Shown here piece after piece: positions 30,286-38,797 of a DNA stretch of 64,000 nt (position 1 is its first letter; the number at the start of each line of letters is the position of its first letter). This DNA comes from Pectobacterium carotovorum. GTDB lineage: Bacteria > Pseudomonadota > Gammaproteobacteria > Enterobacterales > Enterobacteriaceae. A program made the position numbers and the translations under genes. The stretch covers positions 558,001 through 622,000 of the forward strand of contig CP066552.1 of assembly GCA_016415585.1 (NCBI GenBank), read 5' to 3'. The notes beneath the pieces were generated by a model, which had not been told where the DNA came from, made no database searches, and worked only from the letters and a program-made list of their open reading frames with translations.

Positions 30286-30798
30286 ATGTTAATCGTTTTG
30301 GGTGGGTTACCGGGAACTGGGAAATCAACTATTGCTCGTTTATTGGCATCCAGACTGAACGCGGTCTGGTTGCGTATCGATTCTATCGAACAGTCACTGA
30401 TTCGGTCAGAAAAAATCACAATGTCTGATATGGGGCCTGCCGGATATCTGGTCGCGTATGCTATCGCTGCGGACAATCTTAAGTTAGGGAACAACGTCAT
30501 TGCTGATTCGGTAAATCCTCTCGCTATTACCCGGCAGGCTTGGCGAGATGTGGCTTCAGAAAATGCCACGCCTGCGTTGGAAATTGAAATTATCTGTTCC
30601 GATAAAGCGCAGCATAAGGAGAGGGTTGAACATCGCTGCGCAGATATTGCTGGGCATATACTGCCCGACTGGCAGAAAGTCATCACTCGCCAGTATGAAG
30701 TTTGGTTATCCACTGATATCACCCTAGATACTTCAGTGTTAACGCCCGATCAAGCCGTAGAGGTTATTCTCCGGCATATTGAATCATGCAGGCCCTAA
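30286..30798 (+). CDS. small P-loop ATPase/kinase of unknown substrate
   Basis: 170 residues starting at ATG 30286 with AAGGA five bases before. The Walker A GGLPGTGKST sits at residues 6-15, then a nucleoside-kinase-like LID and the segment RIDSIEQSLI, and DSVNPLAITRQAW near 83. This is the AAA_33 predicted-kinase architecture also seen in zeta toxins and small-molecule phosphotransferases. It follows the ParE-like toxin by 47 bases and may share its transcript. The substrate is unknown. Confidence 0.75.
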   Translation: MLIVLGGLPGTGKSTIARLLASRLNAVWLRIDSIEQSLIRSEKITMSDMGPAGYLVAYAIAADNLKLGNNVIADSVNPLAITRQAWRDVASENATPALEIEIICSDKAQHKERVEHRCADIAGHILPDWQKVITRQYEVWLSTDITLDTSVLTPDQAVEVILRHIESCRP

Positions 30799-30842
30799 CT
30801 CTCATTGTTTTTGCCCAATCTAGAGCTCTTATTCTTTCACAC

Positions 30843-32429
30843 TTATTTTCGCTTCAACGCCTCCCAATTCAGCCCAAAACGTGCCAGATATTTACGCAGT
30901 CGGTCGGCGTCGTTGGGCTTTTGTTTTTGCTGGCGTGAGACGGCGAACAGGCGACGGCCAGCTTCGGAAAGCGAATGGGAAGTGCGGCAGACATCAAGCA
31001 CGGTTTCAAGCTGGCGCTGTTCGAAGAGGTCGATGCTGGCGAGTTCGGGCGGTAGCTCGGATAGTGCGGTTGTCGGGGCGTCGCTCTGCCAGTTGGCTCG
31101 CAGGCGGGCAATTTCTTCTTCCACCAGTGCCACGGTGATGCGCCCTTGTTCCGCCAGCGTTGCCATACGTGCAATGGATGAACCGAGTTCACGGAAGTTG
31201 CCGCGCCACGCCGCCTGCGGTGAGCAGGCGAAGGCGAGGTAGCGCTGTCGCGCGTCTTTATCGAAGCGGACCTGCGCTTGGTGATCGCGTGTGAAGCGCT
31301 GGAGTTCGTAGTCAATGTTGGGTTCGATATCTTCCCGACGTTCTGCCAGTCCCGGTAGAGGAAAGGTCCACATGTTGATACGCGCATAGAGGTCTTCACG
31401 GAATTTTCCCTGTGCGATCCACTCGCGGAGGTTGCGGTGTGTGCCAGCAATCAATTGGAAATCGCTACTGACCTCTTTATCCGAGCCAAACGGAAAAAAG
31501 CGTTTTTCTTCAATGGCTTTTAGCAACATCGCTTGTTCATCCAGCCCCAGTTCGGCGATTTCATCCAGAAATAGCATCCCGCCGTCCGCTTCACGCAGCA
31601 GTCCGCTTCTCGCCTGCAACGCGCCGGTAAACGCGCCTTTTACGTGGCCGAACAGCGTCGACATCGCGTTGTCGCCGCGCAGCGTGGCACAGTTAACCGC
31701 AACAAAACGGCCACTGACCAGATGGCGAGACTGACGTAGCTGGTAGATACGCTGCGCCAGAAAGGATTTCCCCGCACCGGTCGGGCCAGTCAGGAGCATC
31801 GGCGCGGTGGATCGCAGTGCGACGCGTTCAATCTGATCGATCAGTGTGTTGAATGTCGCGTTGCGCGTCTCTATGCCGGATTTCAGGAATGAGACGGAGC
31901 GCTGTTGTTCGTGTTGAAAGCGGCTGGTGAGTGTGGCGTAGCGACTGAGATCCAGATCGATGATGGAGTAGATCCCCTGCGGTGCCGGGCGATCTGCTTT
32001 TTCCCCCGGTGCGGTTTGTAGCAGCTTGGCGGGCAGGTAGCGGGCTTCGGTCAACAGGAACCAGCAAATCTGCACGACGTGAGTGCCGGTGGTGATGTGA
32101 ACGAAATACTCTTCGTTCTCGGTATCGAACGGGTAGCGGCTCGCAAAGTCCAGAAAGGCGCTGTAGACCTCTTCCAGATTCCACGGGTCGCGCAGTTCAA
32201 CGGCCTGAAGCGTGACCCGCGTGGCGGGTGACACCACGGCGATATCCTCCGCCACCTGCTGTGCCATTCCTTCATTGCGTGATTGGTGCAACAGTTCCAG
32301 ACGATCGACGGGGAAATCCGGCTGCTGACACAGGCCGACGGTAGGCCGCCATTTCGTCCAGCGGCTCTCCCGTTTACCTCGTTTATCTAGTGTAGTGCCT
32401 AGTACACCGATGATGACGCGACGCTTCAT
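30843..32429 (-). CDS. rtcR: sigma-54 dependent activator of RNA repair genes
   Basis: 528 residues. The N-terminal RtcR domain (RRVIIGVLGTTLDKRGKRESRW and VHITTGTHVVQICWFLLTEARYLPAKLLQT) belongs to the CARF superfamily, which in E. coli RtcR senses a tRNA-derived 2',3'-cyclic phosphate or related oligonucleotide. The AAA+ domain has Walker A TGPTGAGKS near residue 213, the sigma-54 contact loop GAFTGA near 258 and FLDEIAELG. A C-terminal helix-turn-helix follows. It is divergent from rtcB, which has a matching -24/-12 promoter. Confidence 0.95.
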   Translation of the reverse strand: MKRRVIIGVLGTTLDKRGKRESRWTKWRPTVGLCQQPDFPVDRLELLHQSRNEGMAQQVAEDIAVVSPATRVTLQAVELRDPWNLEEVYSAFLDFASRYPFDTENEEYFVHITTGTHVVQICWFLLTEARYLPAKLLQTAPGEKADRPAPQGIYSIIDLDLSRYATLTSRFQHEQQRSVSFLKSGIETRNATFNTLIDQIERVALRSTAPMLLTGPTGAGKSFLAQRIYQLRQSRHLVSGRFVAVNCATLRGDNAMSTLFGHVKGAFTGALQARSGLLREADGGMLFLDEIAELGLDEQAMLLKAIEEKRFFPFGSDKEVSSDFQLIAGTHRNLREWIAQGKFREDLYARINMWTFPLPGLAERREDIEPNIDYELQRFTRDHQAQVRFDKDARQRYLAFACSPQAAWRGNFRELGSSIARMATLAEQGRITVALVEEEIARLRANWQSDAPTTALSELPPELASIDLFEQRQLETVLDVCRTSHSLSEAGRRLFAVSRQQKQKPNDADRLRKYLARFGLNWEALKRK

Positions 32430-32565
32430 ATGATATCCATTTATAAAAATTTATAATATGGGATAAATTTACCTGTTCTTTGTTTTTGTCGCCAGTTTTG
32501 GTTTTTATTTTTTATTTGTTTAATTATCAATTAATTATATTTTTTATTGTTCTGTTTCAGGAGAT

Positions 32566-32581
32566 TGGCACGTCTTTGGCA
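32566..32581 (+). promoter_or_regulatory. sigma-54 (-24/-12) promoter of the rtcB operon
   Basis: TGGCACGTCTTTGGCA matches the consensus TGGCACG-N4-TTGCA except for one base in the -12 element, with the invariant GG and GC ten bases apart. It lies 40 bases before the rtcB ATG and opposite rtcR, the expected target of RtcR. Confidence 0.85.
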
Positions 32582-32620
32582 TTATCTATAACGAACAATG
32601 ACAAGCAAAGAGAATAAAAA

Positions 32621-33856
32621 ATGGAAGAGATGAAAACGCAGGATTACGACATGATGTCGCCAGTGAATAGCGCGCCGGTAAAAATGTGGACACAGGGGGT
32701 GCCCGTGGAGCCGGAAGCCCGTAACCAGCTGCTGAATACGGCCAAAATGCCGTTTATTTTTAAACATCTGGCGGTAATGCCGGATGTGCATCTGGGAAAA
32801 GGATCGACGATTGGTAGCGTGATCCCCACGCGTGGCGCGATTATTCCCGCCGCGGTCGGTGTGGATATCGGTTGCGGGATGATTGCGGTGCGTACGTCAC
32901 TGGTTGCCAGCGACCTGCCGGATAATCTGATGGGGCTGCGTAGCGCGATTGAACAGGCGGTGCCGCACGGACGTAGCGTAACGCGTTTCAAACGTGATGT
33001 CGGTTCCTGGCAGAATCCGCCACAGACGGTAGATGCGCATTGGGCGCTGCTGGAACCGCGTTTCAAACGTTTGACGGATAAGTATCCACGGCTGCTGAAC
33101 ACTAACAACTATCAGCATCTGGGAACCTTGGGGACGGGTAACCACTTTATCGAAATCTGTCTGGACGAAGTGGATCGCGTGTGGGTGATGTTGCATAGCG
33201 GATCACGTGGTGTGGGGAACGCGATTGGATCGTTGTTCATCAAGCTGGCGCAGGAAGATATGCAGCAGCACATTGCGAATCTGCCGGACCGTAATCTGGC
33301 CTATTTCGAGGAGGGAAGCCTGCACTTTGACGATTACATTGAAGCGGTTGAGTGGGCGCAGGATTTTGCCCGTCATAACCGCGAAGTGATGATGTCGCAT
33401 ACGCTGGCGGCGCTGTCCCGTATTGTGACGAAGCCGTTTACGACGCAGCAGGAAGGCGTGAACTGCCACCATAACTATGTACAGCGCGAAACGCACTTTG
33501 GTGAATCGGTGCTGATTACCCGTAAAGGCGCGGTGTCGGCGCAGAAAGGCCAGATGGGAATTATTCCGGGGTCGATGGGCGCGAAGAGTTTTATCGTGCG
33601 CGGATTGGGGAACGAAGAGAGCTTCTGTTCCTGTAGCCACGGCGCGGGGAGAACGATGAGCCGTACTGCCGCGAAAAAACGCTTCACCGTGGAAGATCAG
33701 ATTCGCGCAACCGCGCACGTTGAGTGCAGAAAAGACAGCGACGTTATCGATGAAATCCCGATGGCGTACAAAGATATCGATAAGGTGATGGCGGCACAGT
33801 CATCGCTGGTGGAAATTGTACATACGCTGCGTCAGGTGGTGTGTGTGAAAGGATAA
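32621..33856 (+). CDS. rtcB: RNA 3'-phosphate/5'-OH splicing ligase RtcB
   Basis: 411-residue GTP- and Mn-dependent RNA ligase that joins 2',3'-cyclic phosphate or 3'-phosphate ends to 5'-OH ends. Metal and nucleotide motifs are complete: VGVDIGCGM near residue 87, GTLGTGNHFIEICLDEVD near 167, LHSGSRGVGN, VNCHHNYVQRE near 284, PGSMGAKSF and CSHGAGRTMSR, whose His is the guanylylated residue. It is the first gene after the sigma-54 promoter. No rtcA follows, unlike E. coli; a nucleotidyltransferase gene takes its place. Confidence 0.96.
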   Translation: MEEMKTQDYDMMSPVNSAPVKMWTQGVPVEPEARNQLLNTAKMPFIFKHLAVMPDVHLGKGSTIGSVIPTRGAIIPAAVGVDIGCGMIAVRTSLVASDLPDNLMGLRSAIEQAVPHGRSVTRFKRDVGSWQNPPQTVDAHWALLEPRFKRLTDKYPRLLNTNNYQHLGTLGTGNHFIEICLDEVDRVWVMLHSGSRGVGNAIGSLFIKLAQEDMQQHIANLPDRNLAYFEEGSLHFDDYIEAVEWAQDFARHNREVMMSHTLAALSRIVTKPFTTQQEGVNCHHNYVQRETHFGESVLITRKGAVSAQKGQMGIIPGSMGAKSFIVRGLGNEESFCSCSHGAGRTMSRTAAKKRFTVEDQIRATAHVECRKDSDVIDEIPMAYKDIDKVMAAQSSLVEIVHTLRQVVCVKG

Positions 33857-33860
33857 AATC

Positions 33861-34652
33861 ATGATGGAACACGATTATCGCGTTGATGCAGCCATGCGGA
33901 CGCGGGTGAAATTAGTCTTACAAGATGTGGAAGAACGCTATCAGGTGAAGGTGCTTTATGCCTGTGAATCGGGTAGCCGTGGCTGGGGATTTTCATCCCC
34001 TGATAGCGATTACGATGTGCGTTTTCTTTACGTGCATCAACCAGAGTGGTATCTGCGCGTTGAGCCGCAGCGCGATGTGATAGAGCTACCCATCGACGAT
34101 GAACTGGACGTCTGTGGTTGGGAATGGCGTAAAGCACTTGGCCTGCTCAAGCGGGCCAACCCGACGCTGATCGAGTGGCTGGATTCGCCCGTTGTCTATC
34201 AGGAGGATCGGAACGCTACGTCAGAACTACGGGCGGCGGTGCCGATGTGGTTCTCGCCATCCAAGGCGCGCTGGCACTATCTGTCGATGGCACGTAAAAA
34301 CTTTCGCGGCTATCTGCAAGACGAAACGGTACGCCTCAAAAAGTATTTTTACGTCCTGCGTCCGCTTTTGGCTGTGCGCTGGATAGAGGCAGGCAAAGGC
34401 ATGCCGCCCATGCGTTTTTCGCAGTTGCTTGCAACAACGGTAGACGATCCGCACCTGTTGGCTGAAATCCACCAACTGCTGGAGATCAAACAGCGCTCGG
34501 GTGAGGCGGAATACGGCCCACGTCGGGAGGTGATCCACGCATTCATCACGCAGATGCTGAACGATGCCGATAGCCCAGCAATGTTGCCAGACAGTAAGGC
34601 CGCTGACGACACGATGCTGGATGCGCTGTTGTATCGGACGGTGATGGTATAA
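33861..34652 (+). CDS. RlaP-type nucleotidyltransferase of the RNA repair operon
   Basis: 263 residues with a polymerase-beta-fold active site: GSRGWG at 38-43 and DSDYD at 48-52, followed by a helical C-terminal part (MARKNFRGYL, RLKKYFYVLRPLLAVRWIEAGKGMPPM). This matches the family annotated as RNA-repair-pathway DNA polymerase beta family (RlaP/COG3541), which recurs beside rtcB genes. The reaction is not established; end-trimming or nucleotide addition to broken tRNA is possible. It starts four bases after the rtcB stop, so it is co-transcribed. Confidence 0.85.
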   Translation: MMEHDYRVDAAMRTRVKLVLQDVEERYQVKVLYACESGSRGWGFSSPDSDYDVRFLYVHQPEWYLRVEPQRDVIELPIDDELDVCGWEWRKALGLLKRANPTLIEWLDSPVVYQEDRNATSELRAAVPMWFSPSKARWHYLSMARKNFRGYLQDETVRLKKYFYVLRPLLAVRWIEAGKGMPPMRFSQLLATTVDDPHLLAEIHQLLEIKQRSGEAEYGPRREVIHAFITQMLNDADSPAMLPDSKAADDTMLDALLYRTVMV

Positions 34653-34689
34653 GCATTGATATGGAAGCGAAAAAGAGAAGGTAAGGAAT

Positions 34690-36033
34690 ATGGCATCGTA
34701 CAATTTACTCCTGCAGCAGTTGGAAAAGCTGGTGGCTTTGCCAGATAACTATTATCGGCCCGCGCAGGCTGATGCACTGGGTTCAGTGTCACACCTGATA
34801 ACACTCACACGCCACTATAACGGGCATATTCGGCAGCGTGCGGTGCTGTGTTTGGGCTTCATGGACGAGGTCTCGGCATTACCCGCGCTGATTGAACGAG
34901 TAAACGATTGGGCTGAACCGGTGCGCCGCGCTGCCAAGCAGAGTGTGCGGCTGCTGTTAACGCCGAATAACACCGCGTCTTTTGTCGCCAATTTGCCTGC
35001 CATTTTCTGGCTGTTGCAGTGCCAGCGGGAAGATCATCAGCCGCTGGTGGATGAGATCGTCAGCTTTCTGTCCGAAGAGGCGCACGCGCCGTCGTTACTG
35101 ACGGGATTGTGTTCGGAAGACAAAACCGTTGCCCGATTATCACTGGATATTCTCGCTGAGCGTGAGCGGTTCCCGTTGAAGCAGATCTTTGGTCAGGCGA
35201 TGTTGCATCGCGATCCGTTAGTCAGGGCGAACGCGGCGCGGTATCTGCTCAGTGTTGACAAGGATGTCGATCACGACGCGTTGACCATTCTGTTGAAAGA
35301 CTCGTTCGCCCCCATCAAGCAGGTGGCGTTGCAGTACGTGATAGACAATGCGTTCCCTGTATCTGAGCCTCAACTGGTTGCCTTACTGTTTGATAAGAAC
35401 GCATTGGTGCGTCAGCGGGCCTCAACGCTACTGCGCGAACGAAACGGCGATCCGGTTACGCATTACCTTGCGGCACTGGATCGGGCGAGTACCGTCACAG
35501 TGCGCAAAATCACGCTTTGGGAGCTGGATGAGCATCGCTACGACGGTATTGTGGCGCTGACGGAGCGCAATCTGGACGAGTGCTATCCCAGCCTTTACTA
35601 CAGTGCGTTGCGCATTCTCATTCTGCGTACTGGTGACGACGCGCGTGAGCAGTTGTTAGCCTCTCTGCGTCACCCCTCGCTGGCTATTGCGAAGGTGGCA
35701 CGGAAGCTGTTTTACCAGCAGAAAATTTATCTGTCACTGCCTGAGCTTCAACGTTGTCTGGACAGTGCATCTTCCAAAGAACATGTTGAGGTGTACTACT
35801 TTCTAGCGCACAAGCTGAATAAATGGGATTGGCTGATGTTTCTGCTGGATAACGCTAAGTCAGAGAATACTGCACTAACGCAGGTTGGCGTGGCGTACTG
35901 GGTACAGCGGTTCAACCGTTCTGGCATGCTGCCAAATACGCGACAGCAGGCGCGTTTGCGGACGCTGCTTGATGAACATCCGCACGTCATCTCGCGCGAC
36001 AGCCCCTATATCGCCCTGTTTTTGTATAGTTGA
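34690..36033 (+). CDS. HEAT-repeat protein in the RNA repair operon
   Basis: 447 residues made almost wholly of paired helices typical of HEAT/armadillo repeats: RQRAVLCLGFMDEVSALPALIERVNDWAEPVRRAAKQSV, later DPLVRANAARYLLS, APIKQVALQYVIDN, NALVRQRASTLLRER. There is no catalytic motif, signal peptide or membrane helix. It lies 37 bases after the nucleotidyltransferase gene with its own ribosome binding site, in the same direction, so RtcR probably controls it. It may act as a scaffold or RNA/ribosome-binding partner, which is inference only. Confidence 0.72.
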   Translation: MASYNLLLQQLEKLVALPDNYYRPAQADALGSVSHLITLTRHYNGHIRQRAVLCLGFMDEVSALPALIERVNDWAEPVRRAAKQSVRLLLTPNNTASFVANLPAIFWLLQCQREDHQPLVDEIVSFLSEEAHAPSLLTGLCSEDKTVARLSLDILAERERFPLKQIFGQAMLHRDPLVRANAARYLLSVDKDVDHDALTILLKDSFAPIKQVALQYVIDNAFPVSEPQLVALLFDKNALVRQRASTLLRERNGDPVTHYLAALDRASTVTVRKITLWELDEHRYDGIVALTERNLDECYPSLYYSALRILILRTGDDAREQLLASLRHPSLAIAKVARKLFYQQKIYLSLPELQRCLDSASSKEHVEVYYFLAHKLNKWDWLMFLLDNAKSENTALTQVGVAYWVQRFNRSGMLPNTRQQARLRTLLDEHPHVISRDSPYIALFLYS

Positions 36034-36113
36034 TTTTCGTATGAAAAAAGAACAGGAAAAAGTGGATAGGATCGCGTAAAGTGACAACACAATTGACACC
36101 ACGGGAGGCGGAA

Positions 36114-36398
36114 ATGAGTACCATCCATTTCAGAATCGATGAAGAAACCAAGCAACTGGCTATGCAGGCTGCGGATCGTCATCAGGTGAGTCTGACGGAA
36201 TTGATGCGGCAACGTGCAGAGGAATTGGCAGAAGAAGAGCGTCAGTATCAGCGCAACGCGGGTGATGAATGGCTTGAAACGCAGATTCAGGAAGCGTTTT
36301 CTCGTTATGATGCGGGTGAAGGTGAGTTCGTCAGTAATGAGGACGTCAGCCAGAGAATGGATGCATTGAAAGCGCGGGCGGCGCGAGGTGAGTTGTGA
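36114..36398 (+). CDS. RelB/RHH-type antitoxin
   Basis: 94 residues from ATG 36114, chosen because GGGAGG precedes it by five bases; an upstream GTG at 36081 has no such site. The N-terminal MSTIHFRIDEETKQLAMQAADRHQVSLTELMRQRAEELAEEE is a RelB/DinJ-like ribbon-helix-helix. The C-terminal half (EWLETQIQEAFSRYDAGEGEFVSNEDV) resembles toxin-binding tails. The stop overlaps the toxin start by four bases. Confidence 0.85.
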   Translation: MSTIHFRIDEETKQLAMQAADRHQVSLTELMRQRAEELAEEERQYQRNAGDEWLETQIQEAFSRYDAGEGEFVSNEDVSQRMDALKARAARGEL

Positions 36399-36700
36399 TA
36401 TTTAAGGTCCGATGGGAGAAGCAGGCGCTGGCAGATCGTGAAGGAATATACCGCTATCTGTATAAAGAGGCGGGGCTGGATGTTGCGAATGCGGCGGATG
36501 AAAAGTTTATTTCATCAGTCTCGTTGCTCGAAGCCACGCCAGAAGCGGGTACTGATATCGGGAAATCGGGGGAGAGGCGAAAACGGGTACTGACGCGATT
36601 CCCCTTCATTATCATTTATGCACTCAAGCGAAAGATAAACGAAGTGCATATCCTGCGTATATTACATACCTCCCGCAAACTGTCGGCGACCTACCGATAG
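36395..36700 (+). CDS. RelE/ParE-family toxin
   Basis: 101 residues with a GTG start overlapping the antitoxin stop. FKVRWEKQALADREGIYRYLYKEAG, the middle TPEAGTDIGKSGERRKRVLTRFPFIIIYAL and the ending VHILRILHTSRKL are the RelE/ParE fold and its basic active-site strand. It pairs with the antitoxin directly upstream. Whether it cuts mRNA or poisons gyrase is not clear from sequence. Confidence 0.86.
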   Translation: MIFKVRWEKQALADREGIYRYLYKEAGLDVANAADEKFISSVSLLEATPEAGTDIGKSGERRKRVLTRFPFIIIYALKRKINEVHILRILHTSRKLSATYR

Positions 36701-36705
36701 CGTAT

Positions 36706-37497
36706 TTACCCACGCCCCAAAAAAATATGCTCACGATGGTATGCCATCTGTGACAGGCTGGGCGGGTAGGTGTCTGGCAGGTGGATTTGTTTGCCTTCGT
36801 ATTGGGCGAAATTGACGTCGCTGATGGCGCTTTTCAGCTTTTTGATACGCGGCGAAAGCAGCATTTCTAGCGAATCATTGAAGCTAATTAGCCCCATATC
36901 AAAGGCTTTGTCGTGCAGGTTGGACAGGCATAGGCCGTTGCTGGGATCGAGGCGATATTCTTCTGCCATTTTCCACGGTTGAATATGACTGGCGACCAGT
37001 AGCGCGGGCTCTTCCAATCCGGTCACGCAGCAGCGTTCGCCGTAGTTGCTGAGTACGCGTTTGCGGAATAGCTGCTGACCGATGCGCGTTTTTACCTGTG
37101 TAAGGCGCTCGCCGCCGTGATAATTAGGGATTTCGCTGTCGTTGGCTTGGAACGGTGATGGCGCTGTTGTCGCTTCCGCCGCTCCTGTTTCGAGCGATAC
37201 CATCGCCTGTTGGCACTGCTGTTCAAATAGCTCGGGGTTATCGTCCATTTCCTGCCACAGCGCGCGGTCAGCGTTGGACGCGCCGCGCAAGCCAGTGCGA
37301 CCCGAATCGATAATAAATGGATCGAGGCTGGCGAGATTCACTAGCTTCATCGCCAGTGCGGAAGGCGTGCGGTTAATCAACTCGGCGTAGCGAATGATGT
37401 CGGGATTACGCGAATGCAGCCTGCCAAACGGTAGCTGGCTGTACAGGGTGAAGGCGATCAGGAGCTGATCTCGCGTCCAATGGTTGGTGGCAGCCAT
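36706..37497 (-). CDS. HNH endonuclease, possibly a restriction enzyme
   Basis: 263 residues. The C-terminal half carries an HNH_2-type nuclease: CCVTGLEEPALLVASHIQPWK, then NGLCLSNLHDKAFDMGLISF, giving the H...N...H metal and catalytic set near residues 172-195. The N-terminal half (WTRDQLLIAFTLYSQLPFGRLHSRNPDIIRYAELINRTPSALAMKL) is a helical DNA-recognition-like region found in stand-alone restriction-type HNH proteins. No methyltransferase sits beside it, so a modification-dependent or defence role is inference. Converges with the toxin gene, leaving five bases. Confidence 0.8.
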   Translation of the reverse strand: MAATNHWTRDQLLIAFTLYSQLPFGRLHSRNPDIIRYAELINRTPSALAMKLVNLASLDPFIIDSGRTGLRGASNADRALWQEMDDNPELFEQQCQQAMVSLETGAAEATTAPSPFQANDSEIPNYHGGERLTQVKTRIGQQLFRKRVLSNYGERCCVTGLEEPALLVASHIQPWKMAEEYRLDPSNGLCLSNLHDKAFDMGLISFNDSLEMLLSPRIKKLKSAISDVNFAQYEGKQIHLPDTYPPSLSQMAYHREHIFLGRG

Positions 37498-37650
37498 GCG
37501 TGTGTCGTCCGTTCGTTAGCGCATTCGGTTAGTGATAGCGCTAACTATGCCAGGTCAGTGCGTAAAATGCATGTGCTTGACTCCGGCTGGATAATTGGTG
37601 CGGGCTGCGCTAACGTTCTGACAGCCTTCCTATCATGATGCCGAGAGACT

Positions 37651-38748
37651 ATGCCCCGTTCTTCTATTCCCTTGTTTCGTCCCCTGTGTGCGCTGGCTTT
37701 GCTGGTGCTGGCGGGCTGTGCCAGCAAGACCGCGACGACGCCGGAATCGCGGCCTGCGGATGTTCGTGTTCAACTACTCAAGCTGTTGCCAGACAACGTG
37801 AAAGATCGTCAGGGCTGGGCGACCGATATCGCCACCGCATTTACCACGCAGGGGCTCGATCCCAGCAATGAAAATCTGTGCTCGGTGCTCGCGGTGACCG
37901 AGCAGGAATCGACGTTTAATGCCGATCCGCAGGTGCCGAATCTGTCGAAAATCGCCTGGCAGGAGATCGACCGTCGTGCGGAGAAAGTTCATGTTCCGGC
38001 ATTTCTGGTGCGCACCGCGCTACTCATCAAATCCCCTAACGGAAAAAGCTACAGCGAGCGGCTTGATAAGGTTCGCACGGAAAAAGAGCTCAGCGCGATC
38101 TTTGATGATTTCATCGACATGGTGCCGATGGGACAGACGCTGTTCGGTCGGCTGAATCCGGTACGTACCGGCGGGCCGATGCAGGTGAGTATTGCCTTTG
38201 CTGAAGCGAACGCGAAGGGCTATCCCTATACCGTAGACGGTACTCTTCGCCGTGAAGTCTTCAGCCGTCGCGGTGGAATGTATTTTGGTATCAAACACCT
38301 GTTGGGTTATCCGGCGAATTATCCGCAGTCCATTTATCGATTCGCCGATTTCAATGCAGGATGGTATGCCAGCCGGAATGCGGCGTTCCAGCGTGCCGTT
38401 AGCCGTCTGACAGGGATCAAACTGGCGCTGGATGGTGATGTAATCAATTACAGCTCGGATAAAGCCAGCGCCACGGAACTGGCGGTACGCGCGTTGGGGA
38501 AACGGATAGATATGAGCGACAGCGCCATTCGTCGAGCGCTGGAGAAGGGGAATAGCCTCGATTTTGAAGACACCAGCCTGTACAAACGCGTCTTTGCGCT
38601 GGCGGATAAATCGGGCGCGAAGGCTCCACGCGCTATCCTGCCGGGGATCACGCTGGAAAGCCCGAAAATCACCCGTAAGCTCACTACGGCGTGGTTTGCC
38701 AATCGCGTTGATGAGCGTCGCCAGCGGTGTTTGGCAAGGGCCAAATAG
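37651..38748 (+). CDS. yaiW: outer membrane lipoprotein of the DUF1615/YaiW family
   Basis: 365 residues with a lipoprotein signal ending in the lipobox LAGC at residue 22. The body closely follows E. coli YaiW: SKIAWQEIDRRAEKVHVPAFLV, SPNGKSYSERLDKVRTEKELSAIFDDFIDMVPMGQTLFG, GGPMQVSIAFAE, YRFADFNAGWYASRNAAFQ and TTAWFANRVDERR. In E. coli YaiW is a surface-exposed lipoprotein that affects uptake of proline-rich peptides such as Bac7. It is monocistronic and convergent with the SulP gene. Confidence 0.9.
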   Translation: MPRSSIPLFRPLCALALLVLAGCASKTATTPESRPADVRVQLLKLLPDNVKDRQGWATDIATAFTTQGLDPSNENLCSVLAVTEQESTFNADPQVPNLSKIAWQEIDRRAEKVHVPAFLVRTALLIKSPNGKSYSERLDKVRTEKELSAIFDDFIDMVPMGQTLFGRLNPVRTGGPMQVSIAFAEANAKGYPYTVDGTLRREVFSRRGGMYFGIKHLLGYPANYPQSIYRFADFNAGWYASRNAAFQRAVSRLTGIKLALDGDVINYSSDKASATELAVRALGKRIDMSDSAIRRALEKGNSLDFEDTSLYKRVFALADKSGAKAPRAILPGITLESPKITRKLTTAWFANRVDERRQRCLARAK

Positions 38749-38774
38749 GCAACGCCCTCCACCAAGGGCGTTGC
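38749..38774. terminator. hairpin between yaiW and the SulP gene
   Basis: Perfect 10-bp stem GCAACGCCCT/AGGGCGTTGC with a six-base loop between the two convergent stops. It lacks a T run on either side. Confidence 0.6.
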
Positions 38775-38797
38775 TGTCATGCATGGCGGTCAGTGTA

